Origin: Vasconcelosia minhoensis LEGE 07310
GTDB lineage: Bacteria > Cyanobacteriota > Cyanobacteriia > Phormidesmidales > Phormidesmidaceae
Assembly (NCBI RefSeq): GCF_015207255.1
Contig: NZ_JADEXG010000059.1
Coordinates: 1 to 32,594 of the forward strand
DNA length: 32,594 bases
Direction: 5' to 3'
The notes under the pieces are model-generated. The model was not told the DNA's origin. It did not search any database and saw only the letters and a list, made by a program, of their open reading frames with translations. Shown in pieces: positions 9,626 to 17,277 of this stretch. Every line of letters starts with the position of its first letter. Positions within the stretch are counted from its first letter, which is position 1. A program made the position numbers and the translations under genes.

Positions 9626-9719
9626 GGGTCATGGCTCTGAGCAACAGGGAGATCCTAACGAATTAGCCTTCAGCAGTCAGCCATCAGAGATGAGAAACCG
9701 GCAGCTGACGGTCGAGAAA

Positions 9720-11222
9720 TCAGGCTAGCATCGCCGCGCTGGTCTCAATTGCGGTTGCCTTCGCTTCTCGGAAAAGGTGATTCGCCCACTGCTGCACGTC
9801 GTAGCGGCAAATTGCCTTGTGCAGTCGGGTCATGCGCTCGGTTTGCTCCTCTGGGGACATCGCCAGCGCCGCGTCGATAGACTCATCCATCTTGGTAGAA
9901 GAGTAGGGATTGGTCAGGATCGCATCGGGCAGCTCTACCGCCGAGCCTGTGAACTCAGAAAGCACCAGCACCCCGTCTTTGCCCGCGTGGGCGGCGACAT
10001 ATTCCTTAGCGACCAGGTTGAGGCCATCTCGCAGCGGGCAGATCCAGGCGATATCGGCCGCTCGGAAAAAGGCCATCAGCTGCGACTGGGGGATGGGTTC
10101 GGTAAACAGCAGTACCGGCGTCCAGTTGAGCTTGGCAAAGCGACCATTGATGGAACCGACCAGCTGCTCGATCTGATGCTGGGCCTGGCGATAGACCCGC
10201 ATTCCTTGGTTGGCTTTGATTGCCGTCATCATCAGGTTGACCTTGCCGATCAGCTCCGGTCGGCGGTCCAGCAGGCGCTCGTAGCAGAGCAGCATTTCCC
10301 GCGCTCCCTTCACATAGTCCACCCGACCGGCTGAAATAATCAGCTTATTATCGCCAATGTCGCGGCGAATCTGTTCAACCTTTTCCGTCACCTCAGGCTG
10401 CGCCACGGCTTTGCGAATCTGCTCGGGGTTGGTCCCCACGGGAAAAGCGTCGATGCTAACGATTCGGCCCTGATAGCGCAGCTTAGTGGTCATCTCAGGC
10501 TCCGCTAGCGCTGTGCCCACCCGGGTGAACGCGGCCGGAACCGGCATTTTTTCGACAATCTCAATTTCGCGACAGCTGCGGGCTGCCGAGACAAAATTTT
10601 CGACATAGCGGGGAATATGGAAACCACAGAGATCGCAGCAGAGCAGGCTGTCAATAATGGCTTCGCGCCAGTGCAGGATATTGAACACATCCGCCGCGGG
10701 AAAGGGGGTGTGATGGAAGAAAGCAATTTTTACATTGGGCATCTTCTGCCGAATGTAGTAAGGCGTCAGCCAGAGGTTGTAGTCGTGAATCCAGATCAGG
10801 GCGTCGTCGGCCGCGTCTTCGCAGGCCGCCTCAGCGAACAGCCGGTTGATATTTTGAAAATTTTCCCAGTCGGAGCTGTCGTAGGTAAAATGCTCTGGAA
10901 ACGAGTGCAGAATGGGCCAAAAGGCTTCCTTGGAGGTGATGTGATAGAAATTCTTCACCTGCTCAGCCGTTAGGGGAATGCGGCGAACCACACAGCTATC
11001 GCTGCCGCCTTCCATCGTCACCCGTTCTTCAAAGTTGATTTGCTGCTTCGAGGCAATCTGCTTCCAAGCCACCCAGGTACTCTGGTCGGCATTGGCAAAA
11101 AAGCTCTTCAGCGTCGGGACAATTCCATTCGGGCTTTTCTTTTCGCGGTAGTAAGTCTTGCCATTTTCCTTGACTTCGTCGTAGGGTTCACGATGATAAA
11201 GGATGACTAGAGAAGATTTCAT
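9720..11222 (-). CDS. ggpS: Glucosylglycerol-phosphate synthase, GgpS
   Basis: GgpS joins glucose from ADP-glucose to glycerol-3-phosphate, giving glucosylglycerol-phosphate, the first step to the compatible solute glucosylglycerol. The 500-residue product begins MKSSLVILYHREPYDEVKEN, as in cyanobacterial GgpS, and belongs to glycosyltransferase family 20 (related to trehalose-phosphate synthase). Visible family motifs include HDYNLW (His146) and the nucleotide-sugar loop RDGLNLVAKEY (Arg398-Asp399). The start at 11222 has a GAGG ribosome site; an in-frame ATG at 11282 would add 20 unconserved residues and is rejected. No phosphatase domain is fused to it, so GgpP must be encoded elsewhere. 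It heads the ggpS-glpD-gpsA series and is divergent from gghA. In Synechocystis 6803, GgpS is induced by salt and ggpS also lies near gghA and glpK. Confidence 0.95.
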   Translation of the reverse strand: MKSSLVILYHREPYDEVKENGKTYYREKKSPNGIVPTLKSFFANADQSTWVAWKQIASKQQINFEERVTMEGGSDSCVVRRIPLTAEQVKNFYHITSKEAFWPILHSFPEHFTYDSSDWENFQNINRLFAEAACEDAADDALIWIHDYNLWLTPYYIRQKMPNVKIAFFHHTPFPAADVFNILHWREAIIDSLLCCDLCGFHIPRYVENFVSAARSCREIEIVEKMPVPAAFTRVGTALAEPEMTTKLRYQGRIVSIDAFPVGTNPEQIRKAVAQPEVTEKVEQIRRDIGDNKLIISAGRVDYVKGAREMLLCYERLLDRRPELIGKVNLMMTAIKANQGMRVYRQAQHQIEQLVGSINGRFAKLNWTPVLLFTEPIPQSQLMAFFRAADIAWICPLRDGLNLVAKEYVAAHAGKDGVLVLSEFTGSAVELPDAILTNPYSSTKMDESIDAALAMSPEEQTERMTRLHKAICRYDVQQWANHLFREAKATAIETSAAMLA

Positions 11223-11432
11223 AGGAGCAACCTCGTCCCGTTGAATTAAGCAATGGCTCACGCCGAGCCGACCAAGCGTCATAGAGAAGCGTCGTAGAAA
11301 TACGAGCTATGCCTGCACCATCCCTTAGGGACAGTCCAGGCAATACGGTTGGTCCCAATTCAGCTCTCAATCTCGCAAGAGACAATGTCATCCTGCGGCT
11401 ATAGTCAAACGCCCGTTGTGATTCCAAAGGTA

Positions 11433-11461
11433 ACAATATCGTAATAAAACGCCTTTGGCAA
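11433..11461 (-). promoter_or_regulatory. Candidate ggpS promoter
   Basis: On the minus strand TTGCCA (11456-11461) is followed after exactly 17 bases by TATTGT (11433-11438): five of six and four of six consensus matches. Transcription would begin near 11426 and give a leader of about 200 bases before the ggpS ATG at 11222. The candidate small frame at 11188-11391 would lie inside that transcript. Confidence 0.4.
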
Positions 11462-11499
11462 ATGGGCCAATCTAGCCCAAAGTATTCACTTCCCCTTGC

Positions 11500-11519
11500 T
11501 CAAGGGAGGGTCAAGGGAG
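11500..11519 (+). repeat. Two TCAAGGGAG direct repeats at 11-bp spacing
   Basis: TCAAGGGAG occurs at 11500-11508 and again at 11511-11519, so the copies start 11 bp apart, about one turn of the helix. They lie 40 bp upstream of the candidate ggpS -35 box. Such spacing is typical of paired half-sites for OmpR-type response regulators. The sequence does not match a motif I know, so the regulator is not named. Confidence 0.4.
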
Positions 11520-11789
11520 ACTTAACGGCATCGCAGACCTGATTTGTAGACCGAATCTTGTCGAATAGAGTCAGTGGGTCAGACCCATGCCGGATTAGCA
11601 GACGGCGCTTCCAAAAAGGGCTAACTCGCCAATCTGCCTAGCCTCTAAACAAAAGTTAGTATTAGGATATTTCCGGTGATGGCCGCCTGCTTTTGAGGGC
11701 GGGATGGTTATTCTAGAAAAAGTTTGTGGCGATTGGCGGCGATCGCAGCGGTGCAAACATAAAGATGTCAGCAGCAATAGGACGTTAGG

Positions 11790-14315
11790 GTGGTAGCCAC
11801 AGTTTCTAATTCTAAGCAGGTCAGGTTTGTCGAGGATGAGACCCAGAGCTTAGTGGCCTGGGCAGACAGTATCAATCGCTCTGACGCGACTTATTTCAAC
11901 AAGGCCCAGAAGCTGGCGCATCGACTAGGGGCCAAATACCGCAGCGATCGCCTGACCGAGATCGGGTTTTGGACGCCGGAGTTTGCCGGTGATATCATCC
12001 AGTCCGAGCACCGCCTGGAGCTAGAAATTTTTACCCCGCTTGACCCGCTTGACTTTCGCGCCCCGCAGCAGACCGTCCGATTTCAGCGCGACCTGATTCC
12101 AATTACCAAGCAAGGCGAATTTGTCTGGGCGGTGATCTACGGCATGCAGGCCGGTACTCGCCATCAGGCCGGCTGCTTTTACTGGCTGCGCTACGAAGAC
12201 GCCGACGGCCGGGTGCGGGTGATTCGCGATCCGCTGGCCTACTCGCTGCCCTACGGCGTGTTTGCGCCGGCTGAGCTCTACGACATGCGGCAGCTGCAGC
12301 GGCGACGGGCCGACCTCGCCTATTTTCGCCAGACCGGCAGCAGCAGCAGTCTCAGCGATGCGACCCCGCCACGGGTGCCAGCCCCGACTAACATTTTGCA
12401 AATCCACGTCAAAACTGCGTCGGCCGAAGGCACGCTCGAAGGGCTGACCCGGATCTATCAGCGCATTTCAGATAAGCTAGCGGCTGGTGAGTCACTGACG
12501 CCCGATGAATCCGTCTATGCGGGCTACGATGCGGTGCAGCTCTTACCCGTAGAGCCAACGATCGAGTATCGGCGGGAAGATACCCACGGAGACTATGAGT
12601 TTTTTGCGATCGCGCCCTACGACCCAGACCACGACAGCCCCCTCACCGTCACCCTGCGCCAGCCCGATACCCAAAACTGGGGCTATGACGTGCCCATTCT
12701 GGGCTCCGGCGCCACCAACCCGGCCGTTTTAGGGAGCCTCCGTCCGGACGAAGTGGTGGACTTTATCGCCACGCTGCACAACTTTTCCCAAGGGCCGATT
12801 CAGCTGATCTATGACCTGGTCTACGGCCATGCCGACAACCAGTCCCTGGAGCTGCTCAACCATCAGTATCACAAAGGCCCCAATATGTACGGCCAGGACC
12901 TGAATCACCAGTCGCCTCAGGTCAGGGCGATCCTGCTGGAAATGCAGCGCCGCAAAATCAACACCGGGGCCGACGGCGTTCGCGTCGATGGCGGCCAGGA
13001 CTTTCGCTTTTTTAACCCGCTCAGCGACCGGGTTGAGCAGGATGATGCCTACCTGATGGCGATGAGCGACGTGGTACAGACGATCCAGGGCTGTCGGCGG
13101 CTGATGTTTACGATCTTTGAAGACGGTCGGCCCTGGCCCCAGGAAGGTTGGGAAGAGATATCCCGCTACCGGGAGCTGATCGAGCTCAAGCCCAACTCGT
13201 TCCAGTGGGGGCCGCTGATTTTTGCCCACAATACGCCAACCCTCAAGGGGTTTTGGGATCGCAAATGGCGGCGGGCCTGCGAGGTCATCTTTCAGGGCAA
13301 TCGCTGGATTACCGGCTGCGGCAACCACGACACGGTGCGCCGGGGCAACCAGGTGGCGCTAGACCGTGACATCAACTGGAATCTGGGCAAAACCCTCCCC
13401 CAGGTGCTGCATACGGCTTACAACAGCCCCGCTACTCAAATCTGGGTGCAGGGCTTTAGCCCCGGCCTGCCGATGGATTTTCTGAATGCCTGCGTGGGGG
13501 CGGCCTGGGGCTTCTTTCGCAATACCGACGATCGCTACGGGGTGAAGGTCGTTGCAGAAGAAGTGGGCTTTTTGGACTGGCAGGTAGAGCCCGAGCGATA
13601 TGCTCGCTCAGAGACTTTTCCGCGGCTGAAGCAGCTTGGGTTTTACGACCTCGAGCAGCTCCGCGCCTTTGCAAAAGCCCTGCAAACAGCGATGGAGGAA
13701 ACCGATTACGACCTGGATGCGGTAGCGGAAATCTGTCGTCACTGCCTGGGCGCTGACGCCAACGGATATTGCGAAATTCCGGCCCTGGAGGACCTGAATG
13801 AGCCCAACCTATCTCACTTTTTAGCGACGCTGGACGTGCCTAAGCTCAAGTCGTTTGCCATGGCCTTTATGGAAGATGGCCATGACCTCTGCAACGTCGC
13901 TCGCTATGCCGAAGACATCGACCCCAACCTGAGCTACTTCAATCTGGCGCTGCGCAACTTTCGCCGTCGCCACCCTTGGCTTCAGGAAAATCTGACCGGG
14001 CGCGATCGCTTCAATCGAGTCAGTGACGACCGCCGGACCATTTTTTATGGCCTGCGGACCTGTCCCGATCAGGCCAATGCGGCTCGGGTCGCAATGGTCG
14101 CCCACATGGGCGGCGAGCCGCTGCCGCTGGACCTGGAAGACTGGCTGCAAATTGACTTTGACCAATGGCAAATCGCGATCGCGACGCCCGATCTGCTGGG
14201 GCTAGATCAGGCTCAGGCCCTACGCTCCTTTGTCCTGCACGATGGGCAGGGGATTTTGCTTGAGCCTCGTGGTCCAGTCGCTTTGGCCCAGTCTGAAGCT
14301 GGTGAAGGCAGTTAA
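11790..14315 (+). CDS. gghA: Glucosylglycerol hydrolase, GghA (GH13-like)
   Basis: GghA hydrolyses glucosylglycerol to glucose and glycerol, lowering the solute pool when salt stress ends. The 841-residue protein resembles the cyanobacterial Slr1670 type in length and in position next to ggpS. The alpha-amylase-like core shows the four GH13 regions: region I LIYDLVYGHAD, region II GVRVDGG with the nucleophile candidate Asp400, region III FTIFEDGR with acid/base candidate Glu444, and region IV NHDTV with His513-Asp514. An N-terminal beta-sandwich-like part of about 270 residues precedes the barrel. The start is a GTG at 11790 with an AGGA site eight bases upstream. No signal peptide is seen, so it should act in the cytoplasm. 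The divergent arrangement with ggpS places synthesis and breakdown under one regulatory region. Confidence 0.88.
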   Translation: MVATVSNSKQVRFVEDETQSLVAWADSINRSDATYFNKAQKLAHRLGAKYRSDRLTEIGFWTPEFAGDIIQSEHRLELEIFTPLDPLDFRAPQQTVRFQRDLIPITKQGEFVWAVIYGMQAGTRHQAGCFYWLRYEDADGRVRVIRDPLAYSLPYGVFAPAELYDMRQLQRRRADLAYFRQTGSSSSLSDATPPRVPAPTNILQIHVKTASAEGTLEGLTRIYQRISDKLAAGESLTPDESVYAGYDAVQLLPVEPTIEYRREDTHGDYEFFAIAPYDPDHDSPLTVTLRQPDTQNWGYDVPILGSGATNPAVLGSLRPDEVVDFIATLHNFSQGPIQLIYDLVYGHADNQSLELLNHQYHKGPNMYGQDLNHQSPQVRAILLEMQRRKINTGADGVRVDGGQDFRFFNPLSDRVEQDDAYLMAMSDVVQTIQGCRRLMFTIFEDGRPWPQEGWEEISRYRELIELKPNSFQWGPLIFAHNTPTLKGFWDRKWRRACEVIFQGNRWITGCGNHDTVRRGNQVALDRDINWNLGKTLPQVLHTAYNSPATQIWVQGFSPGLPMDFLNACVGAAWGFFRNTDDRYGVKVVAEEVGFLDWQVEPERYARSETFPRLKQLGFYDLEQLRAFAKALQTAMEETDYDLDAVAEICRHCLGADANGYCEIPALEDLNEPNLSHFLATLDVPKLKSFAMAFMEDGHDLCNVARYAEDIDPNLSYFNLALRNFRRRHPWLQENLTGRDRFNRVSDDRRTIFYGLRTCPDQANAARVAMVAHMGGEPLPLDLEDWLQIDFDQWQIAIATPDLLGLDQAQALRSFVLHDGQGILLEPRGPVALAQSEAGEGS

Positions 14316-14445
14316 AAACCCGTATTCGTCCTGCCAACCTGATCCTTCTTTTACAGTATGCGGATGTTCTCAGTGATAAGATGGGAAGAATATATCTAAG
14401 GATAGATGCAAATTGCGAACCTGTTGAGGCGATAGCTAAGGGCCT

Positions 14446-14757
14446 ATGGAAGATAAACTCAAGGAACTTGTAGGTCAGCCCTGCGTCTGGCTCTATATCA
14501 AAAGCAGCAACGGCTGGTTCAAGAATGTTGAGATTTTAGACGTCAGCGCTCAGACGGTCACCTTTCGCTACGAGTCTGAGTCAGAGACCGATCGAAAACT
14601 TTGGGAAAAGACGACGCGGATTAGCAATGTCGCTGAGATTGAGATTCGCCTGGTCTCGATCCCCAAGGCCAATCAGCAGCTCACCGACATTCGGGTCCAG
14701 CTTTCAAAACTGCTCAATCAGGATAGCGCTTCAGATTTTGAAAATCCGGCAGCCTAA
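14446..14757 (+). CDS. Small conserved cyanobacterial protein, possibly DUF6679-like
   Basis: This encodes a 103-residue soluble protein without signal peptide or membrane segment. The central part (CVWLYIKSSNGWFKNVEILD, then VTFRYESESETDRKLWEKTT) looks like a small beta-barrel of alternating strands and resembles cyanobacterial proteins of the DUF6679 type as I remember them; no function is known to me. The C-terminal third is helical and polar. It follows gghA by 130 bp in the same direction, so it may be read through from gghA. A link to glucosylglycerol metabolism is possible from position alone. Confidence 0.75.
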   Translation: MEDKLKELVGQPCVWLYIKSSNGWFKNVEILDVSAQTVTFRYESESETDRKLWEKTTRISNVAEIEIRLVSIPKANQQLTDIRVQLSKLLNQDSASDFENPAA

Positions 14758-14784
14758 GCCTATCGGGCTATTGAGTCAGCCAGC

Positions 14785-16692
14785 TTAAACGAGCGAGTCC
14801 CAGCTTTCCAGAGCCCGCAGGCCAGCCTGAACGAGGGCGTCATAGGTCCCATCCATCGCCGCCTGAGGGGGGACAAATACGATAAAGCCGTCCCGCCCTC
14901 GGGTTAGCAAGACCCGATAGCTGTTCAGCCGCAGCCGTAGCGGGTCGCGCACCTGTCGCTGCCGGACCGAGCTGCGCCAGCCTAGCTGCTGCCAGGTCAG
15001 ATCGTTGCCCCAGCCGATAATGGGAAAGTCTAGCTCCAGCCCCTGACAGCCAAATTCGGTGACGACCCCGGCAAGCGCACAGCAGGACAGCGGCGAGTCG
15101 GGCGGGTCGATATACCAGGGGCCGACTTTCAGCCTTTGGGTAGACAGATAGTCGTTTTTGATGCCGGCATCCGTCAGATTTTTAGCCCGAGAGGACGCGA
15201 TCAGGCCATAGCGCTTTGTTGGCTGGTCCTGATAGCGCTGGCGGCAGTAGTCCTTAGCCCGATCGAGCTGACGGGTTAGGTAGGCATCGAAGCCCTGATC
15301 GCGCAGCCGGGGCATGCGGGCGGCGGCGGCTTGGAGCTGGCCCTTGAGCAAATCGCTCACCCAGTGCTGAAGATCAGCGGCGAGGTGCGATCGCAGCGTC
15401 GTCGTCAGGTCTAAGCCATCTGCGGCATGAACCGGCGAGCTGAGGTCAGCAAAATGGCCCGTCTGGGAGACGGGGCAGTGCACCTGCCAGTCGGCCTGAG
15501 CTTGGGCGATGCCCTGGCTCCACTGTTCCATTCCGGCCTCTTCGCCCACGTGAATTTCTTGGCCTTCGCCAATCAGCCCCAGCACGACCCCCCAACTCGG
15601 CGTCCGCTCCGTAATCCGCAGCACGATCTCGGGAGCCGAAGCGGCAATCCCATATTTATCGCCCATTCGCCCTGCATCCCAGGCCCGCTGAGCTTCGTCA
15701 AAGACAATCACATGCTCGCGCGGCGCTTTCTGCTGCCGCACCTGATGGGCCATGTAAAAGTTGCGGACCGCTTGAACAAAGGCGCGGCTCTTGAGGGCGT
15801 ATTGCAGCACCGTAATCAGCGGTCCGTTGCCCGAGAGCAGCACCGCCTGGGACGGCCCATCAGACTGCGGGCTTTGGTAGACAAACTGGAGGCCGACGAG
15901 GGTTTTTCCCGCACCCGGCACCCCAGTCACTAAAACTAAATGCCGCTCCTGCCGGGCCTGAGCCTGCTCGACTAGCTGGTTTAGATAGTCCAGTACGGCT
16001 GGAATCCCAGCGCTGTGGGCCTGGCGAATTGAGGGCAGCGGCTGATTTTGAAAAATCCGGCGGGCGGCCTGGATGACCGTGGGCAGCGGCGCGTAGTCGG
16101 CTGTTAGCCAAGCGGACGGATCGATGTTGGGCTCGGTCGGTTCCAAAGCCGCTAGATAGGGGACAAGATCCGCCGGGCCTAAAACCGCGATCGCTTTCCA
16201 TTCAGCAGGCTGCGTTCGGCGGGTCAGCACCACCGCCGTCTGCACCGGATTGAGCCGAGAGCCGCTGTGGTACTCAGCCAAATCTCGACCGTAGGCGGCG
16301 GCCTGATCCCGGTCAGCGGCAGCGGGAGAGGCCTTTTGCTTAAACTCTAGAACCCCGATTTGGCCGTCGGCTAGGATCACCAGATCGGGGCGGCGGCCCC
16401 CTTCTCGCGGCAGCTCGTATTCAAATACCAGCGTCCAGGCGGCGCTGGTAGGGCGCTGCTGGCAGAGCTGAGGGAGGCGCGATCGCAGCACCTGGCCGCA
16501 GTCCTGCCAGGCCTGCTGCTGGGTCTGGGTCGCCCGCTGCTGATACAGCCCCTGGCATCGCGATAGTAGGGCGGCCAGCCAATCTTCCGGAGCGAGTCTG
16601 AGAAAGGCTTCAACCGTCCCAGCCCAGCCATAAGGCGGTAGGTTAGGAGGGTCGCCGGTCTCAAAAACGGAAAGCTGTGAATCAGAACCCAT
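14785..16692 (-). CDS. DUF2075 (Schlafen-type) ATPase/helicase with N-terminal nuclease-like domain
   Basis: The 635-residue protein has two recognisable parts. Residues about 85-160 contain a PD-(D/E)xK-like nuclease pattern: Asp103 in RRPDLVIL and Glu116-x-Lys118 in GVLEFKQK. Residues about 245-630 form a P-loop NTPase of the DUF2075 type, with Walker A GVPGAGKT (257-264), Walker B VIVFDEAQ (327-334) and C-terminal blocks such as GCQGLELDFPIIGWG and SYRVLLTRGRDG that resemble superfamily 1 helicases. Such proteins are often found in phage-defence or DNA-repair settings, but their activity is rarely proven. It is the only minus-strand gene between gghA and glpK and separates what is otherwise a GG-related plus-strand run. 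No partner gene is adjacent. The start ATG at 16692 fits the conserved beginning of the domain. Confidence 0.85.
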   Translation of the reverse strand: MGSDSQLSVFETGDPPNLPPYGWAGTVEAFLRLAPEDWLAALLSRCQGLYQQRATQTQQQAWQDCGQVLRSRLPQLCQQRPTSAAWTLVFEYELPREGGRRPDLVILADGQIGVLEFKQKASPAAADRDQAAAYGRDLAEYHSGSRLNPVQTAVVLTRRTQPAEWKAIAVLGPADLVPYLAALEPTEPNIDPSAWLTADYAPLPTVIQAARRIFQNQPLPSIRQAHSAGIPAVLDYLNQLVEQAQARQERHLVLVTGVPGAGKTLVGLQFVYQSPQSDGPSQAVLLSGNGPLITVLQYALKSRAFVQAVRNFYMAHQVRQQKAPREHVIVFDEAQRAWDAGRMGDKYGIAASAPEIVLRITERTPSWGVVLGLIGEGQEIHVGEEAGMEQWSQGIAQAQADWQVHCPVSQTGHFADLSSPVHAADGLDLTTTLRSHLAADLQHWVSDLLKGQLQAAAARMPRLRDQGFDAYLTRQLDRAKDYCRQRYQDQPTKRYGLIASSRAKNLTDAGIKNDYLSTQRLKVGPWYIDPPDSPLSCCALAGVVTEFGCQGLELDFPIIGWGNDLTWQQLGWRSSVRQRQVRDPLRLRLNSYRVLLTRGRDGFIVFVPPQAAMDGTYDALVQAGLRALESWDSLV

Positions 16693-16738
16693 GCCATATT
16701 AGCCTTAAACTCAAGCGCCCTTGACTCGGGTGCTCTTT

Positions 16739-16782
16739 CACTCTAACGATTGCCACTCTAACGATTGCCACTCTAACGATTG
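16739..16782. repeat. 15-bp tandem repeat, three copies
   Basis: CACTCTAACGATTG occurs at 16739-16752, 16754-16767 and 16769-16782, a strict 15-bp period. It lies between the divergent DUF2075 and VOC genes, about 40-85 bp before the VOC start. Three copies without distinct spacers do not make a CRISPR. It could be slippage DNA or a cluster of binding sites. Confidence 0.85.
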
Positions 16783-16822
16783 ATTGAGAGCCGGCTGACA
16801 ATCCAGTCCCCCATGCTAAAAA

Positions 16823-17227
16823 ATGAACGCTATGGATATTCAAGCTGCCCACACCCGACTGCTGGTTGCAGACGTTGGCACCTGCGCCAAGTTTTATCGA
16901 GACATTTTAGGCTTTACGCCAGTGACAGAAGATATCGAGCGCGGCTATGCCGAATTTGAGATTGCCAACATGCGGCTTTCGCTGTTTAGAAAGCACGAAA
17001 TGGCCGAAATCCTGCGCACCATCGATAAACCCGCTACCGCCGACTGCCAAGACCGAATGGTCTTTATTCTCAAAGTTCATGACCTTGACAGCATCTATCA
17101 CCAGCTCAGGCATAAAGGCGTCACCTTTGTCGAATCGCCGACTCAAAACACCGATTTTGCCTTGAAGGTGGCCTACTGTCGCGACCCGGAAGACAACCTA
17201 ATCGGCTTTTTTGAACCGATGATGTGA
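16823..17227 (+). CDS. VOC/glyoxalase-fold protein
   Basis: This is a 134-residue protein of the vicinal oxygen chelate superfamily (glyoxalase, bleomycin-resistance and dioxygenase relatives). It shows the paired beta-alpha-beta-beta-beta modules: HTRLLVADVGTCAKFYRDIL with GFTPVTED in the first half, and VHDLDSIYHQLRHKGV ending with DPEDNLIGFFEP in the second. His10 and the glutamate of FFEP are at positions usually used for metal. The substrate cannot be told. It precedes glpK by 50 bp on the same strand and may be cotranscribed with it, so a role near triose or glycerol metabolism is possible but unproven. An ATG at 16832 is an alternative start; neither has a clear ribosome site. Confidence 0.85.
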   Translation: MNAMDIQAAHTRLLVADVGTCAKFYRDILGFTPVTEDIERGYAEFEIANMRLSLFRKHEMAEILRTIDKPATADCQDRMVFILKVHDLDSIYHQLRHKGVTFVESPTQNTDFALKVAYCRDPEDNLIGFFEPMM

Positions 17228-17277
17228 GCGCCGCGCGCTGACGTCCCAAAATGACAACCCGCATACGAGGAACCCCC

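Larger units (their letters stand above)
11223..11789. other. Divergent ggpS/gghA intergenic region with possible small regulator ORF
   Basis: This 567-bp region must hold the promoters for both ggpS (minus) and gghA (plus). It contains a candidate ggpS promoter and a spaced direct repeat, listed separately, and one HIP1 octamer near 11740. On the minus strand, a small frame of 67 codons runs from an ATG at 11391 to a stop at 11188, overlapping the ggpS start in another frame. In Synechocystis 6803 a small protein, GgpR, is encoded across the ggpS transcription start and represses it. This frame has the right position, but I cannot confirm that the sequence is related, and it may be a chance open frame. 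Confidence 0.35.

Noticed and set aside
9777-10334. 185-codon plus-strand frame
   Set aside because: Antisense to ggpS, whose motifs are clear; no recognisable domain.
9720-11222. Trehalose-6-phosphate synthase as an alternative call for ggpS
   Set aside because: The N-terminus and context (gghA, glpK, glpD, gpsA) fit GgpS, and the family's trehalose genes are usually paired with a phosphatase or fused to one.
11223-11282. 20-residue N-terminal extension of GgpS
   Set aside because: A good ribosome site lies before the ATG at 11222, and that start gives the usual MKSSLVILYHREPYDE beginning.
12729-13328. 199-codon minus-strand frame
   Set aside because: It lies wholly inside gghA, has no family features, and reflects GC-rich codon use on the opposite strand.
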